Source: Cloacibacillus sp. An23
GTDB taxonomy: Bacteria; Synergistota; Synergistia; Synergistales; Synergistaceae
Direction: 5' to 3'
Assembly: GCF_002159945.1 (NCBI RefSeq)
Contig: NZ_NFJQ01000008.1
Coordinates: 62,001-126,000, forward strand
Length of the DNA: 64,000 nucleotides
The notes under the pieces: model-generated
Databases searched by the model: none
The model's input: only the letters and a program-made list of their open reading frames with translations
What the model was told of the DNA's origin: nothing
Program-made: the position numbers and the translations under genes
In this document: positions 8,279 to 16,044 of the stretch, one piece after another
Numbering within the stretch: the stretch's first letter is position 1
Layout: every line of letters begins with the position of its first letter

Positions 8279-9595
8279 ATGCTCCACAGCGTTAAGATCT
8301 CAAGAGCGGCCTGCCAGGGATGCGTGAACTGTATCCGCGTATGCCCGACCGAGGCCATCCGCATCGTAGACGGAGAGATAAGCATTATGGAGGAGCTCTG
8401 CATCGACTGCGGCGAATGTCTGCGTTCGTGCCACAGGCAGGCGCTCGGCATAGAGGAGGACGACTGGAACTCCGTCAAGGAGGCCGAGTGCGTCCCGCTT
8501 GTCACTGACCCAGTTTTTTTCTCACAGTTCAGCCATTACACCGACCCGCCGATGCTCGAGGCCGTCCTCCTGTCTATGGGGCTGACGCCGCTTATAGACG
8601 AGATCGAAGAGGCTTTCGACCTGGCCGCCGCCGCTACCGCTCAGATGATAGCGCGCACGGCGCGTTCGTCTCTGCCGCTGATATCCTGCTACTGCCCGTC
8701 GGCGCTGCGGCTTATCCAGGCTCGCTTCCCCGAGCTTCTGTCGCGCGTCGTCCCAGTCTGCTCTCCGCTCGAGATAGCGGCCGACTTATGGAAGATGCGC
8801 ACGAGCAGCTCTGTTCCGGTGACTCTGCTCGCGCCCTGCTCGTCTAAAATATCGATGGTTCGCGAGCCGCTGGGCCGCGAACATTCGCCGCTTGACGCGG
8901 CCGTCACGGTGCGCCGCGTCGCGCGCAGCATAATGGCTAGCAACGTATCCGCCTCGCACGACCACCCGAGGAAGGAGCGCGCGAGCCGCTGGGTGCAGTG
9001 GGCGCGCAGGGGCGGAGAGTCGAAGCACATACAGGCGTTTTCCGATAAGAAGCTGACGATGCTCGCCGTCTCCGGCATGAGGAACACGATAGACGTGCTG
9101 CAGGAGCTGGAGCTCGGGCGGCTGCGCTCCGTGGACTTCATCGAGTGCCGCACATGCGACACGGGCTGCGTAGGCGGCGTCGGCACCGCGGATTCGCGCT
9201 TCCTCGCGAGCCTAAGGCTCAACAGCATACAGACGGACTGGAACATCACGCCGCAGAACCTGCGCCGCGCCGAAGAGCTGAACGCGATGGACTTCTGGGC
9301 CACTACGAAGGAATACTCGCCGAGGCCGAGGCTGCCGCTCTCCAACAACGTCGCCGAGGCGATGGTGAAGCTCCAGCAGATGAAAGAAATATATTCCGGG
9401 CTGCCGCACATCGACTGCGGATCGTGCGGACGCCCGTCGTGCCAGGCTATGGCGGAAGAAATAGTGAGAGGGCACGGCTCTGTGACGGACTGCATCTTCA
9501 AGCTGCGCGAGGGGATAGCCTCGCTCGCGAACAAGATAGTAGTCCTCTCCGAGTCGCAGCCTCAGACTCTTAAAAGAAGGAGTGGAACGAAATGA
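8279..9595 (+). CDS. Hydrogenase-like Fe-S sensor protein (HydS-like, probably non-catalytic)
   Basis: A 438-residue multidomain protein. Residues 1-60 hold two [4Fe-4S] motifs (CQGCVNCIRVCP and CIDCGECLRSC). The middle is an iron-hydrogenase large-subunit C-terminal domain. The end has a further cluster motif, CGSCGRPSCQAM. All four H-cluster cysteine positions appear kept: C139 in SCYCPS, C187 in APCSSK, and C293/C297 in CDTGC. The proton-relay cysteine of true hydrogenases (first C of TSCCP) is Tyr138 here, which suggests sensing and not turnover, as proposed for Thermotoga HydS-type proteins. The gene overlaps the next one by 4 bases (ATGA). Confidence 0.82.
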   Translation: MLHSVKISRAACQGCVNCIRVCPTEAIRIVDGEISIMEELCIDCGECLRSCHRQALGIEEDDWNSVKEAECVPLVTDPVFFSQFSHYTDPPMLEAVLLSMGLTPLIDEIEEAFDLAAAATAQMIARTARSSLPLISCYCPSALRLIQARFPELLSRVVPVCSPLEIAADLWKMRTSSSVPVTLLAPCSSKISMVREPLGREHSPLDAAVTVRRVARSIMASNVSASHDHPRKERASRWVQWARRGGESKHIQAFSDKKLTMLAVSGMRNTIDVLQELELGRLRSVDFIECRTCDTGCVGGVGTADSRFLASLRLNSIQTDWNITPQNLRRAEELNAMDFWATTKEYSPRPRLPLSNNVAEAMVKLQQMKEIYSGLPHIDCGSCGRPSCQAMAEEIVRGHGSVTDCIFKLREGIASLANKIVVLSESQPQTLKRRSGTK

Positions 9596-9927
9596 CCGTA
9601 AAGGAAGTATGCGAGGCGCTCGGCGGCGAGATACAGTGCGAGGGCGACGGCGCGCGTGAGATAACCGGAGCTACGGCGGGCGACCTGCTGAGCTTCGTGA
9701 TGGGGACGGCCCTCGAGGGGGCCGCGTGGGTGACGGTGCAGGCGCACCTCAACGTCGCCGCCGTCGCCGTGTTGAAAGACCTCCCGCTCATAATCATAGC
9801 TGCGGGGCGCAAAGCTCCCGACGACCTCATAGAGCGCTGCAAGACGGAGAACATCACGATAATTTCCGTGCCGGATACACTTTACGGGACGTGCGTGAAG
9901 CTCGCGGGGCTGGGACTGAAGGGATAA
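9592..9927 (+). CDS. DRTGG-domain protein 2
   Basis: A 111-residue protein of the same DRTGG type as the first gene of the module: TVKEVCEALGGEIQCEG, then EITGATAGDLLSFVMG, then LPLIIIAAGRKAPDDLIERC and NITIISVPDTLYG. Its ATG overlaps the stop of the hydrogenase-like gene (ATGA), a sign of translational coupling and a fixed ratio of the two products. The pairing of a DRTGG protein with each sensor component suggests that these small domains read the state of the Fe-S protein or bind a nucleotide; neither is shown. Confidence 0.8.
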   Translation: MTVKEVCEALGGEIQCEGDGAREITGATAGDLLSFVMGTALEGAAWVTVQAHLNVAAVAVLKDLPLIIIAAGRKAPDDLIERCKTENITIISVPDTLYGTCVKLAGLGLKG

Positions 9928-9934
9928 CCGCGTC

Positions 9935-10699
9935 TTGCTGAAGCCCTTCTGGGTAGACCTCCACATACACACGCTGCTTTCGCCGTGCGGCGAGCTCGAG
10001 ATGGGCGCGCCGGAAATCGTCGAGCAGGCGCGCGGGGCCGGCCTCGACGTGATAGGCGTAGCCGACCACAACACATGCGAGAACTATCCGGGAATAGCCG
10101 GGGCGGCGCAGAACGGCGAGCGCCCCGGCTGTCCCGTCGTGCTTCCGTGCATCGAGGCGCAGAGCGCGGAGGACATACACACGCTCTGCGTTTTCCCGGA
10201 GTATCCGCTCGCGCTCGAATTTAAGAACTGGCTGTGGAAACGCGTACGCCCGATAAAAAACGACGTCGAGCACTTCGGCTATCAGATAGTCGTCGATGCC
10301 GGGAACGGCATCGTCAAAGAAGAAGAAATACTGCTGATACAGGGCGCGGGCTACGAGGTAGACCAGATAGTGGAGAAGGCGCAGTCGCTAGGCGGCCTAG
10401 CGATACTCGCGCACGTAGACCGTCCGGCCTTCTCGTACACAGCGGCGCTCGGCCCGATGCCCGAGGACTATCCCGCGGACGGGTTCGAACTCTCGCGCCG
10501 CCTCAACTCCGACGAGGCGCGCCTTTGGCGCGAGCGTTACCCAGGGCGCGCCTTCATACGCTCGTCGGACTCTCACACGCTCGACACCATGACGCGCGGC
10601 AACTGCACCAAAATGATGCTCGAAGCGCCGACCTTCGACGAAATACGCATGGCGCTCCGCGGCGAAGGCGGGCGGCGCATATCGTGGCCCTGGGGGTAA
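9935..10699 (+). CDS. PHP-domain metal-dependent phosphoesterase
   Basis: A 254-residue PHP-family protein starting at TTG (9935), preceded by AAGGGA. Metal-binding motifs are WVDLHIHTLLSPCG (motif I), GVADHN (II), LPCIEAQ with E instead of the usual H/E cluster (III), AHVDRP and SSDSHTLD at the end. PHP phosphoesterases cleave small phosphate esters such as histidinol phosphate or 3'-phosphoadenosine compounds. As the last member of the sensory module it could remove a phosphate added by the RsbW-like kinase or act on a nucleotide signal (inference). radA follows after 8 bases. Confidence 0.82.
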   Translation: MLKPFWVDLHIHTLLSPCGELEMGAPEIVEQARGAGLDVIGVADHNTCENYPGIAGAAQNGERPGCPVVLPCIEAQSAEDIHTLCVFPEYPLALEFKNWLWKRVRPIKNDVEHFGYQIVVDAGNGIVKEEEILLIQGAGYEVDQIVEKAQSLGGLAILAHVDRPAFSYTAALGPMPEDYPADGFELSRRLNSDEARLWRERYPGRAFIRSSDSHTLDTMTRGNCTKMMLEAPTFDEIRMALRGEGGRRISWPWG

Positions 10700-10707
10700 A
10701 GGCTTAA

Positions 10708-12060
10708 ATGGCGAAGAAAGAAATACGGCTTTATAAATGTTCCGAATGCGGCTACCAGAGCCAGACCTTCATGGGAAAATGCCCTAAATGCGGCTCGTGG
10801 GGCACGCTGGAGCAGGAGACGCAGCCCGCCGCCGCGCATGGCCCGATTAGCGGGCCCGTCAGGGCCGCGGTGCCTATCTCGGGCCTCGATGTGGAGGAGC
10901 AGGAGCGCATCCCGTCCGGCATAGACGAGCTCGACCGTGTACTAGGCGGCGGCTGGGTGCGCGGCGGAGTGACGCTCTTGGGCGGCGAGCCGGGCGTAGG
11001 GAAATCCACGCTGCTGCTCCAGGTATGCGCCGAAATGGCGAAGCGCGGAACCCGCGTAATCTACATATCGGGCGAAGAATCATCGGGACAGCTCGCGCTG
11101 CGCGGGCGGCGCCTCGGCCTCATGACGCCTGGGCTTGACCTGCTCTGCGAGAGCGACCTCCCGTCGTCGCTCGCAGCCGCCGAAAAATACGGCTACGGCT
11201 TCATGGTGATAGACAGCGTGCAGGCCTTCCGCGCCGACAGCGAAAGCGGCTGGGCCGGTTCTCCGAACCAGGTCAAAGGCGTCGCGGCCATGGCCGTGGA
11301 CGCCGCCAAGCGATGCTCTATACCGACCGTTCTCGTCGGACACATCACCAAACAGGGACAGATAGCGGGGCCGAAGCTGCTCGAGCACCTCGTGGACGTC
11401 GTCCTGCTTTTCTCCGGCGAGCAGAACTCTCCGAACCGCCTGCTGCGGGCGGAGAAAAACCGCTACGGCAGCACCGAAGAACTCGGGATATTCGAAATGT
11501 CCGACAAAGGCCTCTCCGCGGTAAACGACCCGAGCCGCCTCTATTGGAACGGCACCGACCTCGGAAGCTCCGGCGTCTCGATAGCGATGACGCTCGAGGG
11601 CTCGCGCGCGCTCGCCGCCGAAATACAGGCGCTCGCCTGCCCGACGCCCTTCCCGTACCCCAAGCGCACCGCGCGCGGCGTCGACGTGAACCGCCTGCAA
11701 TTACTGCTCGCCGTGCTCGAACGCAGGTGCGGCATAAGTTCGCGCGCGAGCGACGTATACCTCAACGTCGCGGGAGGCCTCACACTCAAGGACCCCGCGG
11801 CGGACCTCGGCATATGCGCCTCGCTCGCCTCCGCCGCCGCGGACGTGGAACTTCCCGCCGACGTCTGCTTCATCGGCGAAGTCGGCCTGGCCGGCGAAGT
11901 GCGCCCCTGCGCGCGCACGCCGCTGCGCATAAAAGAAGCGGCGCGCCTCGGCTTCAGGCGAGCCGTAATAAGCCGGCGCACCCCGAAAGAAACCTACCCT
12001 ATAGAAACCCTTAAAATCTCCGCCCTGCGAGAAATAATCGACCTGTTCCTGAAACGCTGA
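10708..12060 (+). CDS. radA: DNA repair protein RadA/Sms
   Basis: A 450-residue protein with the full RadA layout. The N-terminal C4 zinc finger is CSECGYQSQTFMGKCPKCGSW. The RecA-like ATPase has Walker A GGEPGVGKST near residue 93 and the RadA motif KNRYGSTEELG (usually KNRFG). A Lon-protease-like C-terminal domain begins near residue 290. RadA drives branch migration during recombinational repair. Length is typical (450-460). It follows the PHP gene by 8 bases and is probably co-transcribed with the module, although it has no functional link to it that I can see. Confidence 0.96.
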   Translation: MAKKEIRLYKCSECGYQSQTFMGKCPKCGSWGTLEQETQPAAAHGPISGPVRAAVPISGLDVEEQERIPSGIDELDRVLGGGWVRGGVTLLGGEPGVGKSTLLLQVCAEMAKRGTRVIYISGEESSGQLALRGRRLGLMTPGLDLLCESDLPSSLAAAEKYGYGFMVIDSVQAFRADSESGWAGSPNQVKGVAAMAVDAAKRCSIPTVLVGHITKQGQIAGPKLLEHLVDVVLLFSGEQNSPNRLLRAEKNRYGSTEELGIFEMSDKGLSAVNDPSRLYWNGTDLGSSGVSIAMTLEGSRALAAEIQALACPTPFPYPKRTARGVDVNRLQLLLAVLERRCGISSRASDVYLNVAGGLTLKDPAADLGICASLASAAADVELPADVCFIGEVGLAGEVRPCARTPLRIKEAARLGFRRAVISRRTPKETYPIETLKISALREIIDLFLKR

Positions 12061-12171
12061 ACCGCCTCTTCGCCATTCATCGCGGCGCCGGCAGCTCCGC
12101 GCGCATTCCGAAGCGCGCCGCCTTTTGTGCCGGGTGCGCATACTTTTCGTACAAACTACGTAACGAAAGAC

Positions 12172-12200
12172 TTGAAAATAATTTTTACGTATTATATAAT
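12172..12200 (+). promoter_or_regulatory. Sigma-70-type promoter of locus 1
   Basis: TTGAAA (12172-12177), a 17-base spacer and a perfect TATAAT (12195-12200). The -35 box lies inside a 16-base element repeated at 12344. Confidence 0.75.
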
Positions 12201-12284
12201 CCGAATCGTAAGAGACAGAAGGACAGTTGGAAAAAGCAATAGATTTTTGCCTCGTATCGGATAAAATTTAGTGCTGAGGAATAT

Positions 12285-12320
12285 AAAAAGCGGTGAATTA
12301 TATGTAAAGAGCGCTTTTTT
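12285..12320 (+). terminator. Possible attenuator hairpin in the locus 1 leader
   Basis: AAAAAGCG (12285-12292) and CGCTTTTT (12312-12319) can pair across a 19-base loop, with the right arm forming a T run. It lies between the promoter and the first gene, where a conditional terminator would act. Confidence 0.45.
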
Positions 12321-12453
12321 GTTCTATTGTGGTGTCGATAGTATTGAAAATAATTTTTATGAAGTAACGGCATCCGCAAAGGCAGCGAGCCGCGCGGGCG
12401 TCCGCGAAAAAATAAAAGGGAGGCAGAGTGCCAATGATGTGTACTCGAAAGTC

Positions 12454-13560
12454 ATGCTGAGTTCGGCGACGAGAGCGTTCGGAAGCCCGCTGCGCTATAT
12501 ACAGGGGGCGGGCGAGTTCGACCGTCTGCCGGTATATACCGCGCCTTACGGAAACGCCTGCGTTCTGATAGACGGATTCCTTTATCCGGACCTCAACGCG
12601 CGTCTTGAAAAGGCCTACGGCGAGAGCGGACAGAAGTTCGTATCCATCTCTTTCAACGGCGAGTGCTGCAGCGAAGAGGCGGCGAGGATCGCCGCCATAG
12701 CGAAGGAGCACGGCGCCGCCGTCATCGTCGGAGTAGGCGGAGGAAAGACGATGGACACGGCCAAGATCTGCGCAGACGAGATGGGGCTCCCGGTCGTGAT
12801 CGCGCCATCCTCGGCCTCGACAGACGCCCCCGTCAGCGAGATCGCCGTCGTCTACACGCCGGACGGAGAATATATAGGCTCGCGCAAGATGAAGAAAAAC
12901 GCCGACCTCGTGCTCGTAGACAGCGAAATCATCGTCAAGGCCCCGCGCCGCCTCTTCGTCGCCGGCATGGGCGACGCTCTCGCGACGTGGCTTGAGGCGC
13001 AGGCCTGCGAATATTCCGACTCGCCGAACTACATCGCTTCGGGAATGCGCCGCTGCAAGGCCGGCATGGCGATAGCCAAGGCGAGCTGGGACATCCTCTT
13101 CGAGGACGGAGAGAAGGCGCTTATGGCGCTCGACGGCGGAGTGGTGACGGAGGCCTTTGAAAACGTCGTCGAGGCCAACACGCTGCTTTCCGGCCTCGGC
13201 TTCCTCAACACCGGCCTTGCTACGGCGCACGGCATACACTCGGGCCTTACGGTACTGCCTGAGACGCACAAGTATCTCCACGGCGAAAAGGTCGCGTTCG
13301 GCATCGTCTGCCAGATGGTGCTGGAAAACACTCCCTCCGAGACCGTCGATAAAGTGATGCGCTTCATGGTCTCCATCGGCCTGCCTGTGACGCTGGCCGA
13401 CCTCGGCGTTGAGACGGTGCCGGACAAGGTCATGGCGATAGCCGAAAAGACGGCCGGCGGTCCGCTCGTCCATCAGGAGCATTTCGCCGTGACGAAAGAG
13501 AGCGTCTACAACGCGATCATAGCCGCTGACGCTCTCGGCAGGAAATATAAAGGGCTGTAG
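12454..13560 (+). CDS. Glycerol dehydrogenase-like (GldA family) polyol dehydrogenase
   Basis: A 368-residue iron/zinc-type alcohol dehydrogenase of the GldA branch. The N-terminal FGSPLRYIQGAG matches the family start (SPxKYIQG), the NAD loop reads GVGGGKTMDTAK, and SSASTDAPVS follows. Metal ligands are likely Asp in GMGDALATW, His in ATAHGIHSG and His in VLPETHKYLHGEK. The ATG at 12454 is chosen by family alignment; a GTG at 12439 with GGGAGG 15 bases upstream is an alternative. It is the first gene of locus 1, next to an SDR and TRAP transporter, so it probably oxidises a hydroxylated substrate. Confidence 0.85.
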   Translation: MLSSATRAFGSPLRYIQGAGEFDRLPVYTAPYGNACVLIDGFLYPDLNARLEKAYGESGQKFVSISFNGECCSEEAARIAAIAKEHGAAVIVGVGGGKTMDTAKICADEMGLPVVIAPSSASTDAPVSEIAVVYTPDGEYIGSRKMKKNADLVLVDSEIIVKAPRRLFVAGMGDALATWLEAQACEYSDSPNYIASGMRRCKAGMAIAKASWDILFEDGEKALMALDGGVVTEAFENVVEANTLLSGLGFLNTGLATAHGIHSGLTVLPETHKYLHGEKVAFGIVCQMVLENTPSETVDKVMRFMVSIGLPVTLADLGVETVPDKVMAIAEKTAGGPLVHQEHFAVTKESVYNAIIAADALGRKYKGL

Positions 13561-13601
13561 TTGTTGATTTTTTTCATAAAAATTAAAGGAGGTTGTGCCA
13601 A

Positions 13602-14399
13602 ATGAAACATTTGGAGCGTTTTGGAGCTCTCTTTGATTTAAGCGGTCGTGTCGCAGTTGTAACAGGAGCTGCTCAAGGGAATGGTATGGGGATTGCAAAT
13701 GCGTTAAGCGACGCGGGAGCAACTGTAATTGCGACCGACTTGAAATTTACAGACGATGAATGCTCAGACAAAAAACTTTATAAATCTATAGATCGCATGA
13801 TAATGGATGTAACAGACGAAGAGAATGTTAAAGAAATATTTGCGGGCATAGTAACCCAATATGGACATTTAGATATACTTTGCAATAACGCAGGCATAAT
13901 TTATAAAGACCTTGTGAATAATCTCGACTTGGAAAAGTTTAAGAAAGTAATGGACGTCAACGTAGACGGTGTCGTTATCTGCACGAAAAACGCTGTCCCA
14001 TATATGAAAAACAATAAATGGGGGCGCATTGTAAATATATCTTCTTCACAGGCGTTTTTAACAACGGAAACATACAGCGCTTATGCCGCGTCTAAGGCTG
14101 CTGTTTCTCATCTCACGCGTATCTGGGGAAATGAACTCGCTAAAGACAATATATTGGTCAACGCACTTTGCCCGTGCTTTGTGCAAACTCCAATGATGGT
14201 CAATTCTATTGCCAGAATTGCGGAAGAACTTGGTACTGATACGGAAGGAGGATATAACTATTTTGCTGATTTAATTCCTTTGCATCGTCTTTTAGAGATT
14301 GAAGAAATTGGTAATTGGGCTGTAATGCTGTGCGGAGAGCTTGGCAACGCGACTACCGGCAGCAATATTTCTATCACATGTGGTCAAGTACGACTTTAG
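13602..14399 (+). CDS. Short-chain dehydrogenase/reductase
   Basis: A 265-residue classical SDR. The cofactor motif is TGAAQGNGMG, with NNAG near residue 94. The catalytic set is Ser in ISSSQAF and Tyr/Lys in YSAYAASK. D42 after the second beta strand (IATDLKF) favours NAD. A strong AAAGGAGG site is placed for the ATG at 13602. The gene is clearly AT-rich against its GC-rich upstream neighbour and shares that composition with the three TRAP genes downstream, so the four probably arrived together. Substrate unknown; a polyol or sugar acid fits the locus. Confidence 0.88.
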   Translation: MKHLERFGALFDLSGRVAVVTGAAQGNGMGIANALSDAGATVIATDLKFTDDECSDKKLYKSIDRMIMDVTDEENVKEIFAGIVTQYGHLDILCNNAGIIYKDLVNNLDLEKFKKVMDVNVDGVVICTKNAVPYMKNNKWGRIVNISSSQAFLTTETYSAYAASKAAVSHLTRIWGNELAKDNILVNALCPCFVQTPMMVNSIARIAEELGTDTEGGYNYFADLIPLHRLLEIEEIGNWAVMLCGELGNATTGSNISITCGQVRL

Positions 14400-14437
14400 T
14401 GCGTTTCTTTTAAAACTAAGATAGGGAGATGTTATTT

Positions 14438-15445
14438 ATGAAGCGAAACAAACGTCATCTGACTTTCATAATTTGCTTGTTGTTGGTAGTTTTCTTCGCT
14501 GTTCCATCATATTCTGCGGATAAACCTATTGCGCTTGAGTTTGGCCACATTCAGAATCCCGGGCATGCTCTTTATATTGCCCCAGAACAGTTTAAAAAAC
14601 TGGTAGAAGAGCGCAGCGGCGGGCGTGTAGTCGTTAATATTTATCCGGCGAGCCAGCTAGGCTCAGCGCGCGAAATGATGGAACAGGTCTCTATGGGGAC
14701 GCTCGACATGACTTTGGCTGATGCCTCTGATTGGGCTTCTGCTCTTAATATTCCAAAGCTCGGTGTTTTCAACCTTCCTTTCCTTACAGACAGCCTTGCT
14801 TCACAGGGAAAGATAATTGAAGAAATCATTCCTGCTGAAGCTCCGGCTATGCTTGAAGGGTCAGGGTTACGCCTGCTCATGACGTATTCAAACGGTTTAC
14901 GTCACCCGCTGATAAAGAGCAAACCAATAACGCGTCTGGAAGATATACAAGGGTTAAAAATAAGGACGCCGGAAACAAAATTATATGTTGATATTTGGAA
15001 CTGCTTAGGCGCGAACACCGTCACATCAGCGTGGAGCGAAGCATACACGATTCTTCAGCAGGGGGTCGCTGATGCGGTTGAAGCCGACGATGTCGGCCTT
15101 GTCAGCATGAATTTTCAGGAAGTCGGCCGTTATATGTCGAAATTGGGGTATCTTCCGCAGGCTTATATGGTGCTGATAAATGAGAATAAATGGAATTCTA
15201 TCCCGGAAGATTTGCAGAAAATTATAACGGAATGTGCTCTTGAAAATCAGAAACAGCAGATTGCTGACAGAGACGCAATGGGGCGAGATGCTGAAAAAAC
15301 GATTGAGGCCGCCGGCGTGACGATAAATGAGATTGCACCTGAAGAGCGTGAGCGAATGAGAGCAGCATGCCAGTCCATATATGACGAATATAGCAAGACT
15401 TATGGACTCGGAGAACTTATAGCCAAAATGGAAGCAATAAAGTAA
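14438..15445 (+). CDS. dctP: TRAP transporter solute-binding protein DctP (locus 1)
   Basis: A 335-residue periplasmic binding protein. The signal peptide has KRNKRH, a hydrophobic core (LTFIICLLLVVFFAV) and a YSA-DK cleavage site. Family motifs are GHIQNPGHALYIAPEQFKKLVEE, IYPASQLG, and LEDIQGLKIRTPET with the arginine that grips the substrate carboxylate. TRAP binding proteins take organic acids such as C4-dicarboxylates, sialic acid or keto acids. I chose the second ATG (14438) since GGGAG lies at the right distance. A strong hairpin follows before dctQ. Confidence 0.92.
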   Translation: MKRNKRHLTFIICLLLVVFFAVPSYSADKPIALEFGHIQNPGHALYIAPEQFKKLVEERSGGRVVVNIYPASQLGSAREMMEQVSMGTLDMTLADASDWASALNIPKLGVFNLPFLTDSLASQGKIIEEIIPAEAPAMLEGSGLRLLMTYSNGLRHPLIKSKPITRLEDIQGLKIRTPETKLYVDIWNCLGANTVTSAWSEAYTILQQGVADAVEADDVGLVSMNFQEVGRYMSKLGYLPQAYMVLINENKWNSIPEDLQKIITECALENQKQQIADRDAMGRDAEKTIEAAGVTINEIAPEERERMRAACQSIYDEYSKTYGLGELIAKMEAIK

Positions 15446-15464
15446 ATAGGCGCTAGCGCATTGC

Positions 15465-15526
15465 GTGAAAATGCGTATGCACTAGACTAGGCTGAAACAT
15501 ACGCATTTTCACTTTATTTAATTTTG
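15465..15526 (+). terminator. Hairpin between dctP and dctQ, locus 1
   Basis: GTGAAAATGCGTATG (15465-15479) and CATACGCATTTTCAC (15498-15512) form a perfect 15-bp stem with an 18-base loop, followed by a T-rich tail. It probably terminates part of the transcripts or protects the dctP mRNA, giving more binding protein than membrane subunits. Confidence 0.75.
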
Positions 15527-15552
15527 TAATGTCAACAAAAGGAGGAACTTTT

Positions 15553-16044
15553 TTGAAAACATTACTAAAAATAGACCGCTATATAGAATGTATACAAACG
15601 TATGTGTGTATGGCGTTGTTTATCGTAATTTTAGCTTTAGGCAGCGTCCAGGTTTTCGGGCGTTTTATTTTCCATACCGCGCCTGCATGGACGGAAGAAG
15701 CGATGCGTTTTTGCTGCATTTACCTGACTTTCATTGGTTCGGCACTCACCATCAGAGTTGATGGGCACGTTTCTGTTGATATTTTGATTAGTTTCTTAAA
15801 AGACAATAAGCTTAGAGCCTGGCTGTTTATTATAGGCAGAGTGCTATGTGTGATTTTTCTCATTATGTTCTTTCCAGCAGCAATCGAACTTGTGTCAAGG
15901 AGCGGCAGGTCACTCGGTGCGGCGATTCGAATACCTTATTCGTATATTTACGCGGCAGTGCCTATCGGTATAGCAATGATGCTTTGCTCTTACGCAAGCG
16001 CAATTCCTAAATTAGCGAAAGAATATGAAAAAGGGGAAAGATAG
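15553..16044 (+). CDS. dctQ: TRAP transporter small membrane subunit DctQ (locus 1)
   Basis: A 163-residue protein with four membrane segments, typical for DctQ: one at about residues 13-32, then the conserved FTAPAWTEEAMRF-like loop (HTAPAWTEEAMRFCCIYL), then RVDGHVSVDIL and a final pair. I place the start at TTG 15553, not the upstream ATG 15529, because AAAGGAGG (15538-15545) lies 7 bases before the TTG. The stop meets the dctM start codon with no gap (16044/16045), as in most TRAP operons. Confidence 0.9.
   Translation: MKTLLKIDRYIECIQTYVCMALFIVILALGSVQVFGRFIFHTAPAWTEEAMRFCCIYLTFIGSALTIRVDGHVSVDILISFLKDNKLRAWLFIIGRVLCVIFLIMFFPAAIELVSRSGRSLGAAIRIPYSYIYAAVPIGIAMMLCSYASAIPKLAKEYEKGER

Larger units (their letters stand above)
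12061..12453 (+). promoter_or_regulatory. Leader and promoter region of catabolic locus 1
   Basis: About 390 AT-rich bases without a convincing gene. They hold a near-consensus promoter (12172-12200), a hairpin with a T run (12285-12320), and two copies of a 16-base element (12172-12187 and 12344-12359). A reading frame open from 12271 joins the dehydrogenase, but the family start is at 12454. Confidence 0.55.

Noticed and set aside
12271-12453. N-terminal extension of the GldA-like dehydrogenase from 12271
   Set aside because: The family start aligns at 12454, and the extension crosses a hairpin with a T run and has no ribosome site.
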